The position numbers were made by a program, and so were the translations under genes. Shown piece by piece: positions 57,201-64,000 of a stretch of DNA of 64,000 nt (positions within the stretch are counted from its first letter, which is position 1; every line of letters starts with the position of its first letter). Source of the stretch: Agaribacillus aureus (GTDB lineage Bacteria > Bacteroidota > Bacteroidia > Cytophagales > Cyclobacteriaceae); assembly GCA_030442055.1 (NCBI GenBank), contig JAUJEB010000016.1, forward strand, positions 26,672-90,671, in the 5' to 3' direction. A model generated the notes under the pieces. The model did no database searches. It was not told the DNA's origin and was given only the letters and a program-made list of their open reading frames with translations.

Positions 57201-57683
57201 TTTGGCGCCAATTTTGGATTTGGCTACGGGAACTTCGATCTTTCAATTATTTTACAAGGGGTATTTGATGTGGATACATGGACAGGCGTTTCGGCAGCCT
57301 TTTGGCCTAATGACAAGGATGACAGAGGACAGATTCACGAGGTATGGCTTGACCGGTGGACACCGGAGAATCCCAGTTCGGAACTTCCGCGGATTGTTTC
57401 CGGAGGTGCTTATCCGCAAAACATCTTACCATCATCCTTCTTTGTAGAGGACAATTCTTATCTAAGGGTAAAAAATGTAACACTAGGATACAACTTTCCG
57501 GAAAAACTGCTTAATGGATTAAAAATGAGCAGGTTGAGGCTCTACACAAGCGTCGATAATTTATTTACATTCTCAAAATTTGTTAGGAAATGGGGTTGGG
57601 ACCCCGAGCGACAGCCACAACAATTTGATGTCAGAATACCTAATGTCAGGACATTTGTTTTGGGTGCGAATGTAACTTTCTAA
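54216..57683 (+). CDS. SusC-type TonB-dependent receptor with STN domain (second locus)
   Basis: 1155 residues. Signal peptide, STN domain (about 50-115, SDSPILEVLDKIERKTDFYFSYNSK), regulatory beta-sandwich (about 140-220, VSGKVTGELNEPLPGATVL), TonB box (EIVVVGYGEQKKANLTGAV), plug (LILVDGTPASISDI, LKDASAAAIYGSRAANGVILI) and barrel. It imports glycan products with SusD and signals through its STN domain. Sequence of the plug and barrel differs strongly from the first SusC, so ligands probably differ. Confidence 0.96.
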   Translation: MKNYLQLSKLHSNLIRMTRFVFILMMVQAASASLILANESSAQGKSIYDIELNLRFSDSPILEVLDKIERKTDFYFSYNSKVLTVSQLVTVNGKYSLGVILEKISRQTRLKFRRVDSNIHIYSREGNEKLVDELKSEDRQRFNVSGKVTGELNEPLPGATVLEKGTTNGSVTDVEGNYSLNVSSENAILTFSFVGYVAMEVPVNSRSVIDVKMNVDISSLQEIVVVGYGEQKKANLTGAVSTISSDLLDERPVSNTADLLAGLAPGLSTTQVSGGIAGGDDPIIRLRGVGTLNNADPLILVDGTPASISDITPSDIENISILKDASAAAIYGSRAANGVILITTKTASVGLKIDYQAFAGFQEVATRPDLITDPIVWMELKNEGMVNSNQPVIFSESAIDEYRAGLGTDALRYPETDWFDILVGDRAFMTSHTLTLSGGSEKSRIRTSFNYLNQDGIGLNNSMERFSLRINNENELTKNLKVGTNLFVAWSDIVPIVDGPPGFNNQQRSFLHMGMQEMPIVPAIQAPDGRWGDAQVDGAGSINNWVALASVIDDEQRRQRAQGQIYASWDILEGLRLDGRVALNYNNSSRNQFIGLIPTGTLWNFNTETGSPTDRGESAFSRKNTTNLLTNFITLTYSKSINDVHNFSVLAGYQLDKFRGEQTQGSIQEFASNSTRVLSAGLENPGVSQNIEKWSLLSYFGRFNYNFKERYLFEANLRLDGSSRFREGKRWGTFPSFSAGWRISEEGFLRDKTFLDELKLRASWGQLGNQQINAYPYQATYSVNETYSFGGNVALGIAQTDIANPDIEWETTTSWNLGLDASFFEGKVSMSVDYFNRETDGILVRQEIPDYLGDKRAPFENLAVVVNKGLEVELMHRNNIGGFTYHAGINFTVQDNELTKYLSDIPFINSAPTGSYVLQEGQPIWSIFGYQNIGVYQTQDEVTNDPVYPVTPSPGDLIFADINGRDANGNLTGIADSLITDADRTVIGNQIPKYLFGANFGFGYGNFDLSIILQGVFDVDTWTGVSAAFWPNDKDDRGQIHEVWLDRWTPENPSSELPRIVSGGAYPQNILPSSFFVEDNSYLRVKNVTLGYNFPEKLLNGLKMSRLRLYTSVDNLFTFSKFVRKWGWDPERQPQQFDVRIPNVRTFVLGANVTF

Positions 57684-57714
57684 ATTCTTCCGGTATAATC
57701 CTAAAAATAAAAAA

Positions 57715-59325
57715 ATGAAAACTATTAAATATTTAATTATAGGCTGCTTGACGATATGGTCATTTTCCTGCAAGGATTTACTTGATGAGCAACCCATAGA
57801 TGTCATTGCTGAAACCACATTTTGGAGTACTGCCACAGACGCGGAAGCTGGACTGACTGCCTGTTATGATGCACTAAGGGCGGCGAACAATCGAATGGCA
57901 TTTTCCTGGGAGCGTTGGGCACTATTTGATATGTTGACACAAATGGGCACTTGCAGGAACCCGCAAGTGCGAAGCGCGTCAACGAGCAGCATGGTTCCGG
58001 GCCAGTCTTTTGTGAATTTTGCCTGGAGGGCCCACTACCGAGGGCTGATCCGTACAAACGACCTGTTGATTCACATTGACGATATTCCGTTTGCAGATGC
58101 AGACAGAAAGGACCATGTAATAGGGGAGGGAAGATTTCTGAGAGCGATGTACTCATTTGCGCTGACTATGATATGGGGGGATGTTCCATACTTTAACGAC
58201 GTTCCAGGCGTGGAGGCCATCAATGTAACCAGCACGCCGAAAGAAGACATTATCGCCGAAATAAAAAATGACCTGGCCATCGCTATCGAAAAGCTTCCGG
58301 TTAATCCAAAGGATAATGGTCGGGCAGGCAAGGGAGCTGCTCATATGCTAAGACTAAAACTGGCCCTCATCGAGGAAGATTGGGATACAGCAGAATCCTC
58401 AGCACAGGCAGTCCTGGACCTTGGTATTTATCAATTGGAAAATAACTTTTCAGATGTATTTGCCCTGGAAAATGAAAATAACAGCGAGGTGATCTTCGAT
58501 GTCCAGGGGATTGCCGATAACGATATAGAACCGGGAAATACCTTTGAAGATGCCTTTTCGGGCAGGTTTTCATCAAATAACGGACTTTCGTGGATCAATC
58601 CGGGGCTTTGGTTAGTGGATAAATATGAGGTTATAGATCCAAACCCGGTCTACACACAGGAGGATAACAGAATACCAACAGCAATCTACGATTATTTTGA
58701 AGGGCGGGACCCACGCATGGATGCTAGTATTATCAGACCAGGTGCCCACTTCATTGGTATTGGCGGGACGGATTTTTTATACCCTTTTGTGAATAACTAT
58801 ACCCATTCCAGAACCGGATTACACGCTCGAAAATATGTGGTTCCAGGAGACGGAAGCAGGGCTGGCAGCGGTGCTTCACCCTTGAATTTTATTGTATTCC
58901 GCTACGCGGACGCCTTGTTACACTGGGCTGAAGCCAGGGTGCAACAAATGCAAGGTGCGGCGCTTGGTGATCAAACTATTCTTAACGTATTAAACCAAAT
59001 CAGAGCCAGGGCCTCCGACCAATTGCCACTGTACGATTTGACTTCATTCGCGAGCACAGATGATCTCTTAACGGCAATATATGATGAAAGAGTGCGGGAG
59101 CTCGCGATGGAAGGTTGGTTGTATTGGGATTTTAAACGCTGGGGATGGCTGGAAGATCGCAATGGATTCGAAGTAATGGGCATCATATCTAATGACAGCG
59201 TTTGGTTTAGCAGCAATCCAGCAGTCGTTCAGTCCTGGACGCCCGGCAAGGATGAATACCTGCCTATTCCACAATCAGAACGCGACCTGAATCCGGCATT
59301 GGATCAAAATCCGGGATATCAGTAA
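57715..59325 (+). CDS. SusD-type glycan-binding lipoprotein (second locus)
   Basis: 536 residues, lipoprotein signal ending SFSCKDLLDE. Characteristic features: EGRFLRAMYSFALTMIWGDVPYF, RAGKGAAHMLRLKLALIEEDWDTAESSAQAVL, FRYADALLHWAEARVQQM, IYDERVRELAMEGWLYWDFKRWG and the ending YLPIPQSERDLNPALDQNPGY. It pairs with the SusC encoded 31 bp upstream. A strong hairpin follows its stop. Confidence 0.95.
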   Translation: MKTIKYLIIGCLTIWSFSCKDLLDEQPIDVIAETTFWSTATDAEAGLTACYDALRAANNRMAFSWERWALFDMLTQMGTCRNPQVRSASTSSMVPGQSFVNFAWRAHYRGLIRTNDLLIHIDDIPFADADRKDHVIGEGRFLRAMYSFALTMIWGDVPYFNDVPGVEAINVTSTPKEDIIAEIKNDLAIAIEKLPVNPKDNGRAGKGAAHMLRLKLALIEEDWDTAESSAQAVLDLGIYQLENNFSDVFALENENNSEVIFDVQGIADNDIEPGNTFEDAFSGRFSSNNGLSWINPGLWLVDKYEVIDPNPVYTQEDNRIPTAIYDYFEGRDPRMDASIIRPGAHFIGIGGTDFLYPFVNNYTHSRTGLHARKYVVPGDGSRAGSGASPLNFIVFRYADALLHWAEARVQQMQGAALGDQTILNVLNQIRARASDQLPLYDLTSFASTDDLLTAIYDERVRELAMEGWLYWDFKRWGWLEDRNGFEVMGIISNDSVWFSSNPAVVQSWTPGKDEYLPIPQSERDLNPALDQNPGYQ

Positions 59326-59339
59326 ACCTATAACGGACA

Positions 59340-59371
59340 CCATCCGGCCCCTGACTTCTGGAGCCGGATGG
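59340..59371 (+). terminator. Hairpin after the second susD
   Basis: CCATCCGGC (59340-59348) pairs exactly with GCCGGATGG (59363-59371) around a 14-base loop that can add a few more pairs. It is 14 bp after the susD stop and 69 bp before the next ATG. No T run follows, so it may set the ratio between susCD and enzyme mRNA rather than stop transcription. Confidence 0.55.
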
Positions 59372-59440
59372 AATTACCCAGGTTATTTCACAAATTGAAA
59401 AAGCCGGTGCCCGGCGACACTAACAAATTTTTACTAACAT

Positions 59441-61297
59441 ATGTTAAACAAAATAATAGTGCTAATGGCGCTATCATGCTCTTCTATGGTGGCGATAGCA
59501 CAAAAGACCATCTATTTTTCTGACTATATTTCCCGGTATGAAGATACCAGTCTTGCGTTTTACAAGGCACTGGAAGCCTGCAGGTCCGAAAATGCAACCA
59601 GGCTGATCATACCAAAAGCAACCTACCATTGCCATCCGGAAAAAGCCTTTCAAAAGTATTATGCCATAACCAACAATGAGAATGGCGTCAAAAGCATTGC
59701 ATTGCCCATTCTGAACCAGGAAAACCTGGAAATAGATGGTCAGGGCTCAAAGATCATTCTTCATGGTATAATGATGGGAAGTGTGATAGAAAACTCCAGG
59801 AACATCCGAATAAAAAATCTTGAATTTGATTGGGAAAAGCCATTCTATGCCCAAGGAAAGGTAGTAGCTGTAGACGCCGGCAACAAAACGTTTGATCTTA
59901 AATTCAATGAGGCTACAGCGTATAAGGTTGTAAAAAATGAGGTGCTATTTAACAGCCATGGAAAAGAATATATGATCTCAAAAAACTTCTGGTTTGATCC
60001 CGAAAATGGTTTTCCTGTCTACAACCTTATTAAGATCACTCCCAAGCATTGGAATACGAAGGGACCCCGTCACTACCGGCTAGAAGATCTTGGTGATCAT
60101 ACGATCAGAGTTAAAAACATCATTGAACCTTTACCTGAGTTAGGTTGGATTTTCATCGCCAAATGGCGAAACCTGGAATACCGGGTCAATCGCAGCGCTC
60201 CGGCGATCTACATACCCCGTTCCGGTATGATCACATGCTCCAATATGAAAATATTCTCAGCAGCAGGCATGGGCATCATTGGCGAGCGAAGCCGGGATAT
60301 TACCCTGGACCAGGTTCAGATAATACCTACACCTGGATCTGACAGGGTTGTTTCAGTCACGGCCGATGCCACCCATTTTGTCAATTGCAGAGGAAAGATT
60401 ACCATCAGAAATTGCGTTTTCGAAAGCCATCTTGACGATGGGTTAAATATACATGGTAATTACGCCCGGGTGAGCAGCGTGTTAGACGACTACACCCTGG
60501 GCGCCAAAATGATGCACCGTCAGCAAGTGGGCTACAGGTTTGCAGACCCTGGAGATACTTTGCACGTGATCAACCAAAAAACGTTGCTTCCTACAGGGGT
60601 ATCTATCGTAGTAAAAGCGGTCAGGTACATTAATGAATCGTATTTTGAAATAGTAACGCAGGAACCAATCAAAGATATCTCACCAGGACTTGGCTTGGAT
60701 AATATTTCCTGGACGGCACAATTGGAAATGACCGGTTGTTCCATAGGAAAAAACTGGGCTCGAAGTGTGTTGGTCAAGACTCCTGGAAAATCGGTGGTCA
60801 GTAACAATAAGTTTTATTCCACCATGCAAGGCTTCAGAAACTGGGGCGACATGGTTTGGTTTTACGAATCGGGAAATATTACCGATTTGCTGATTAGCGA
60901 TAACGAATTCATAGACCTTTGCCGGGTGGGCGCCGGATATCCGGCCATTATAATTTATCCTCAGGGAGAGCCGCCGCAAGGTTCATCGGAGACCTATTAT
61001 AATAGTAACATCAGGATAATCAATAATGTAATCAGCACCTTTGATAGAGGTATACTTTATGCGTTTTCAGTCGATGGATTGACATTTGAAAATAATACCA
61101 TTATCCGCACAAAGACTTTTGAACCGCTTAAGCCCAATTTACCAGTTGTCAAAATAGAAGGTTGCAAAAATGTTAGCATCCAAAACAATCGCTATGAAGG
61201 CGAGCCTGCCGCAGATATTGTGATCGACCGGATAAGTAACTCAACTAGCAAAGTGAAGCGCAATAAAGGATTCTATTATAACCCTGTTATGAATTAA
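59441..61297 (+). CDS. GH110-like alpha-1,3-galactosidase, secreted
   Basis: 618 residues with a signal peptide (likely cleaved after VAIAQ). The protein is a right-handed parallel beta-helix. The sequence VNCRGKITIRNCVFESHLDDGLNIHG (split here: key residues Cys, Asp332, Asp333, Asn, His) matches the pattern of GH110 alpha-1,3-galactosidases, in which two adjacent Asp residues lie at the active site. Further helix-turn motifs are ITCSNMKIFSAAGMG and ISDNEFIDLCRVG. GH110 removes terminal alpha-1,3-linked galactose. It follows susD in the second locus. Family assignment is from pattern recognition without a search; a non-catalytic beta-helix is the alternative. Confidence 0.75.
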   Translation: MLNKIIVLMALSCSSMVAIAQKTIYFSDYISRYEDTSLAFYKALEACRSENATRLIIPKATYHCHPEKAFQKYYAITNNENGVKSIALPILNQENLEIDGQGSKIILHGIMMGSVIENSRNIRIKNLEFDWEKPFYAQGKVVAVDAGNKTFDLKFNEATAYKVVKNEVLFNSHGKEYMISKNFWFDPENGFPVYNLIKITPKHWNTKGPRHYRLEDLGDHTIRVKNIIEPLPELGWIFIAKWRNLEYRVNRSAPAIYIPRSGMITCSNMKIFSAAGMGIIGERSRDITLDQVQIIPTPGSDRVVSVTADATHFVNCRGKITIRNCVFESHLDDGLNIHGNYARVSSVLDDYTLGAKMMHRQQVGYRFADPGDTLHVINQKTLLPTGVSIVVKAVRYINESYFEIVTQEPIKDISPGLGLDNISWTAQLEMTGCSIGKNWARSVLVKTPGKSVVSNNKFYSTMQGFRNWGDMVWFYESGNITDLLISDNEFIDLCRVGAGYPAIIIYPQGEPPQGSSETYYNSNIRIINNVISTFDRGILYAFSVDGLTFENNTIIRTKTFEPLKPNLPVVKIEGCKNVSIQNNRYEGEPAADIVIDRISNSTSKVKRNKGFYYNPVMN

Positions 61298-61409
61298 AAA
61301 GACTATAAAAAAGATGTGAAAAGCATGGTGTCTGGACTGAGTCTGAAGGGACTGGGTGAAAGCTGGAATTAAGAAATTTTCATAACATCTGAACTTATAA
61401 ATTAATGAT

Positions 61410-62753
61410 ATGATGAAACAAATACGATCGATTTTTCTTATTGGTTTGATATGTGGCGGTTGTTTCAACAATCGGATCAGCGATCATCCTGCCACTAGGG
61501 TCGATTTGGGAAAAGAACAGCTGTCAACTGCCAAATTAGCAAGGATTGATTCACTGGTGACAGGCTACGTTCGTGAAAACAAATTTCCGGGAGGCATTTT
61601 TATCGTGGTACGTCGTGGTATCATCGTATATTATAAAAATATTGGTTATCGGTCTGTTGAGCCAATCATGCCCTATCAAAAGAATGACATTTTCAGAATT
61701 GCTTCAATGACCAAGGCGGTAACCGCGGTCGCGGCCATGCAACTGTATGAACAGGGAAAGCTAAGACTTGACGACCCGGTATCAAAATATATTCCGGCGT
61801 TTGAAAAAGCTGAAGTTTTTGATGGGTTTAATCCTGCTGATTCCACCTGCCGGACGGTTCCGGCAAATAAAAAAATTTCCATTCGCCATTTGTTAACTCA
61901 TACTTCCGGTCTGGCCTATGCAAAACCCCGATATGGGGATTTGTACCCGGTGTATACTAAAATGGGATTTACCAGTAGTAGTGGACGATCACACCCAACA
62001 TTAGACACCGAGCAGGTTGTGAACAAAATCGCAACGTTACCGTTGGCTTTCCACCCCGGAGAGCGCTATTTGTATGGCTTTAGCATAGATGTGTTGGGCA
62101 GGGTGATAGAGGTAGTATCGGGAAAAACACTGGATGAATACTTCAGAGAAAATATATTTGAACCCTTACGTATGGAGGATACACACTTTTATCTACCTGT
62201 AGAAAAATACCATAGACTAGTACAACCGTATGATTATAATGGGGGGAAGTTGATCACCTATGAAGACAAAGATGTGTCAGGCATATCCATTAATTACCCC
62301 AAATTTCAGAATGCCAGTGCTTTTATGGGCGGAGGGGGACTTTCCTCTACCGCAATTGACTATACAAAATTTCTTCAGTCTTTACTCAACACTATAAAAG
62401 GAGATGAAAGTCAAATTTATCCGACAGGCAAAATCAATAATCGCCACCGGTTGTTAGGTCGAAAAACCATGGAACTTATGATGTCCGATCAATTTGAAAA
62501 GCTCAACGAGGAAGGGAAGGGGAGGAATAATAATATTGGTACCTCCCATGCACTGGGATTTGCCCTCACCACGCAAACAGGTACTGAGGCAAAGAGTCCG
62601 GGGACTATTGAATGGGGAGGGGCATTTAGTACAAAGTTCTTTATTGACCCCAGGGAAGAATTGATCTTTGTGGGTATGTCACAAGCAATTCCCAGGTATC
62701 ATCAGGAAGTTTATGGTAAGATAACCGCTGTCATATACGGGGCTATAGATTAA
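61410..62753 (+). CDS. Beta-lactamase-fold serine hydrolase lipoprotein
   Basis: 447 residues with a lipoprotein signal (GLICGGCFNN). The class C beta-lactamase/EstB-type core has the catalytic Ser99 and Lys102 in S-M-T-K, followed by AVAAMQLYEQGKLRLDDPVSKYIPAF, an ISIRHLLTHTSGLAY segment, RYLYGFSIDVLGRVIE (the Tyr motif) and WGGAFSTKFFIDP (the H/W-x-G motif). These enzymes act as esterases, peptidases or carboxylesterases. In a glycan locus it could remove an ester (for example acetyl) group; that is inference. It ends the second locus, with a terminator-like structure downstream. Confidence 0.88.
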   Translation: MMKQIRSIFLIGLICGGCFNNRISDHPATRVDLGKEQLSTAKLARIDSLVTGYVRENKFPGGIFIVVRRGIIVYYKNIGYRSVEPIMPYQKNDIFRIASMTKAVTAVAAMQLYEQGKLRLDDPVSKYIPAFEKAEVFDGFNPADSTCRTVPANKKISIRHLLTHTSGLAYAKPRYGDLYPVYTKMGFTSSSGRSHPTLDTEQVVNKIATLPLAFHPGERYLYGFSIDVLGRVIEVVSGKTLDEYFRENIFEPLRMEDTHFYLPVEKYHRLVQPYDYNGGKLITYEDKDVSGISINYPKFQNASAFMGGGGLSSTAIDYTKFLQSLLNTIKGDESQIYPTGKINNRHRLLGRKTMELMMSDQFEKLNEEGKGRNNNIGTSHALGFALTTQTGTEAKSPGTIEWGGAFSTKFFIDPREELIFVGMSQAIPRYHQEVYGKITAVIYGAID

Positions 62754-62771
62754 CCAGGCTGGTAAACCAAA

Positions 62772-62834
62772 AGGTAAAATAGAATTTGTTAGTGAAGGCG
62801 CCGGTCCGAAGACCGTATGCATTTTACCTGGCTG
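62772..62834 (+). terminator. Terminator-like structure after the second locus
   Basis: AGGTAAAAT (62772-62780) pairs exactly with ATTTTACCT (62821-62829), with an inner GGTC/GACC hairpin around CGAA, and is followed by GGCTGTTTTTAT. The span is long, so confidence is moderate. Confidence 0.45.
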
Positions 62835-62956
62835 TTTTTATTGCCATTAAATTTAATGATCTATGGAGTGGCTTACAAGGCAATTGACCTTATTTTAGAT
62901 GGATTTCAACCATCTGGAAAACAATAAGGAATTGCATCAAATTATTTTTAATATCC

Positions 62957-62989
62957 GTTGGATATCTCGAATTTGTTATACTATATTTG
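62957..62989 (+). promoter_or_regulatory. Promoter for the tRNA-Ser / tRNA-Pro unit
   Basis: A GTTG -33 element (62957-62960) and an exact TAnnTTTG -7 element, TATATTTG (62982-62989), are spaced 21 bp apart. Transcription would start near 62996, about 22 bases upstream of tRNA-Ser. Confidence 0.55.
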
Positions 62990-63017
62990 CATTCACTTTT
63001 CGGAAAATATGAAGCCG

Positions 63018-63107
<90 letters not shown>

Positions 63108-63113
63108 AATTGG

Positions 63114-63139
63114 AGTGTGAGTTTGGGTGTGAGAGTGAG
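63114..63139 (+). repeat. Left inverted-repeat arm flanking the four-helix-bundle ORF
   Basis: AGTGTGAG (63114-63121) followed by TTTGGGTGTGAGAGTGAG (63122-63139). The first block is the exact complement of 63543-63550 and the second matches the complement of 63519-63536 in 16 of 18 bases. It starts only eight bases after tRNA-Ser. Confidence 0.7.
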
Positions 63140-63170
63140 TGTGAAATTGGGGTATAAGATTTTTTAGGCT

Positions 63171-63518
63171 TTGTTTGATTTTGAGAAGTTAGAGGTTTAT
63201 CAGAAGGCGCATGATTTAGCGTTGATGATTTTGGGGATTTTGTACAGAGAAAAAAATATTGATCCTTATATGAGGGATCAGCTCAAGAGAGCATCACTTG
63301 GTGTTGTGTTGAATATTGCTGAGGGTACAGGAAGAGTGAGTGGAGCCGATAAAAAACACTTCTACACCATAGCCAGAGGGTCGGTCTTTGAATGTGTCTC
63401 GATAGTGAAAGTTTTATGTGATTTGGAAATATTGAGTAAAAATCAATATAATCATTTGTATTACGGATACGAAGAAATTTCAAAAATGCTTTTAGCTCTG
63501 TTCAGAAGCATAAAATAA
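63171..63518 (+). CDS. Four-helix-bundle protein (IVS/S23 type)
   Basis: 115 residues from a TTG start. The hallmark pattern is clear: EKLEVYQKAHDLALMIL, then RDQLKRASLGVVLNIAEGTGR, and HFYTIARGSVFECVSIVKVL. Proteins of this fold were first seen as products of intervening sequences inserted in 23S rRNA genes of Leptospira and relatives and are widespread in Bacteroidota; their biochemical role is unknown, though a related fold serves as an accessory protein of diversity-generating retroelements. Here it is enclosed by long inverted repeats and sits between two tRNA genes in the same orientation, as if the whole unit were an inserted element. Confidence 0.9.
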   Translation: MFDFEKLEVYQKAHDLALMILGILYREKNIDPYMRDQLKRASLGVVLNIAEGTGRVSGADKKHFYTIARGSVFECVSIVKVLCDLEILSKNQYNHLYYGYEEISKMLLALFRSIK

Positions 63519-63550
63519 TTCACTCTCACACTCAAACCCACACTCACACT
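63519..63550 (+). repeat. Right inverted-repeat arm
   Basis: TTCACTCTCACACTCAAA (63519-63536) and CTCACACT (63543-63550), separated by a 6-base bulge, are complementary to the left arm. It ends six bases before tRNA-Pro. In a transcript the two arms would close the 115-codon ORF into a loop. Confidence 0.7.
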
Positions 63551-63556
63551 TAATTT

Positions 63557-63631
63557 CGGGGCGTGGCGCAGTCCGGTTAGCGCACCTGCTTTGGGAGCAG
63601 GGGGCCGCAGGTTCGAATCCTGCCGCCCCGA
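63557..63631 (+). tRNA. tRNA-Pro (anticodon UGG)
   Basis: Acceptor arms CGGGGCG (63557-63563) and CGCCCCG (63624-63630) pair over 7 bp with discriminator A. The anticodon stem-loop CCTGC-TTTGGGA-GCAGG carries TGG. The T arm GCAGGTTCGAATCCTGC is normal. CCA is not encoded. Confidence 0.96.
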
Positions 63632-63635
63632 CAGT

Positions 63636-63672
63636 GCCCGCCATAGCTCAAAGAGCGAAGGCGGGCTTTTTC
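63636..63672 (+). terminator. Intrinsic terminator after tRNA-Pro
   Basis: GCCCGCC (63636-63642) pairs with GGCGGGC (63660-63666), with a short GCTC/GAGC inner stem, followed by TTTTTC. It ends the tRNA transcription unit. Confidence 0.8.
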
Positions 63673-63752
63673 TTTATTAGCCTTTTCATAATTTATTGTG
63701 CTTTTAATCCCCCGGACGGGCTACGTCGGGTGAGACCCGACCGGGATCCGCC

Positions 63753-63878
63753 GTGAAATTGAAAATTATTAAGAAAACAAATACACCTACTTTCCATTCT
63801 TTTGCCACTCATTTATTAGAAAATGGTGTAAACTTAAGGCACATCCAGGTTTTGTTGGGGCACAGGTCGAGCACATAG
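63753..63878 (+). pseudogene. Tyrosine recombinase (XerC/D or phage integrase type) C-terminal remnant
   Basis: A 41-codon frame from GTG to TAG encodes, from residue 11, [21 protein letters not shown] followed by [10 protein letters not shown]. This is the catalytic C-terminal region of tyrosine recombinases (normal pattern [14 protein letters not shown]...IQ.LLGH.S..TT). The first conserved Arg of the R-H-S triplet is missing, and the frame stops just before the TT..YTH end with the nucleophilic Tyr, so it is a broken fragment. Its place next to tRNA-Pro is typical for the scar of an integrated element. Confidence 0.85.
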
Positions 63879-63914
63879 CCGTCAAGTTAACTGAGACAAG
63901 TAGCAATAAAGGTC

Positions 63915-63940
63915 GAAAAAGGGGATTTTCCCCTTTTTTC
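63915..63940. terminator. Bidirectional terminator
   Basis: GAAAAAGGGG (63915-63924) and CCCCTTTTT (30-38 of that block, with extra T and C) form a near-perfect palindrome around ATTTT, with A and T runs at both ends, so it could stop transcription from either side. Confidence 0.65.
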
Positions 63941-64000
63941 TTTCTACGCTAAGGTAGGTGTGAGCTTTTTCGAAAATAGATCTTAACCATAGATTTATAC

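Larger units (their letters stand above)
63673..64000. other. Right edge with tyrosine-recombinase remnant and palindromes
   Basis: No intact gene. GTCGGGT-GAG-ACCCGAC (63725-63741) is a compact palindrome in a GC-rich patch. The integrase fragment at 63753-63878 and a bidirectional terminator at 63915-63940 follow. The last 60 bases show no gene. Confidence 0.5.

Noticed and set aside
63111..63152. CRISPR or tandem-repeat array in the GTGTGAGTG-rich stretches
   Set aside because: There are only two arms in inverted orientation with a coding region between, no regular spacers and no cas genes.

Overview
The window looks like a chromosomal piece of a Bacteroidota bacterium, most likely Cytophagales and probably marine. 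The evidence is two complete SusC/SusD transport loci each led by an ECF sigma factor and a FecR-type anti-sigma factor, many Bacteroidota-style lipoproteins, almost no Shine-Dalgarno sites, several TAnnTTTG-type -7 promoter elements, and a Bat (VWA + TPR) gene pair. No genus is claimed.

Layout. 1-6900: the end of an amidohydrolase, an EEP-family phosphatase/nuclease, lipoproteins, a Prc-like tail-specific protease and a secreted parallel beta-helix protein. 6930-11490: an informational operon, TPR lipoprotein - thrS - infC - rpmI - rplT, in which infC starts at a rare ATT codon. 11900-12280: two very small membrane-protein ORFs, then a membrane-anchored winged-helix regulator divergent from a MacB/FtsX-like permease. 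16370-34995: a sulfatase locus made of a formylglycine-generating enzyme (FGE), ECF sigma, FecR, SusC, SusD, five tandem sulfatases that all carry the Cys maturation motif, and a PhoD-like phosphatase. 35380-39950: TesB thioesterase, a small HTH protein, a beta-carbonic anhydrase lipoprotein, a secreted HEMAH metalloprotease and a lone CBM48 protein. 39954-40956: a 1-kb gene-free stretch with three perfect, same-direction DnaA boxes in 32 bp. 40957-51684 (minus strand): acsA, STAS-rnz-queuosine-precursor transporter, purC, a MORN-repeat protein, a thiolase and batB-batC. 52094-62753: a second SusCD locus (ECF sigma, FecR, SusC, SusD) with a GH110-like alpha-1,3-galactosidase and a beta-lactamase-fold hydrolase. 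63018-64000: tRNA-Ser(GCU), a four-helix-bundle (IVS/S23-type) ORF flanked by inverted repeats, tRNA-Pro(UGG), and a tyrosine-recombinase remnant.

How the parts fit. The two SusCD loci have the same order (sigma, anti-sigma, STN-domain SusC, SusD, enzymes), which is the trans-envelope signalling design: substrate at the receptor signals through FecR to release the sigma factor. In the first, the FGE would activate the Cys-type sulfatases that strip sulfate from an imported or surface glycan. In the second, a GH110-like enzyme suggests a terminal alpha-1,3-linked galactose. A sulfated alpha-galactan (for example of the carrageenan type) as a shared substrate is an inference only.

Most unusual signals: the DnaA-box cluster (a candidate origin or DnaA-titration site, although nearby gene polarity argues against a classical oriC), the IVS-like element lodged between two tRNA genes, strong hairpins placed directly after susD in both loci, and the two micro membrane proteins. 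No wholly new defence or metabolic system could be proven from the sequence alone.
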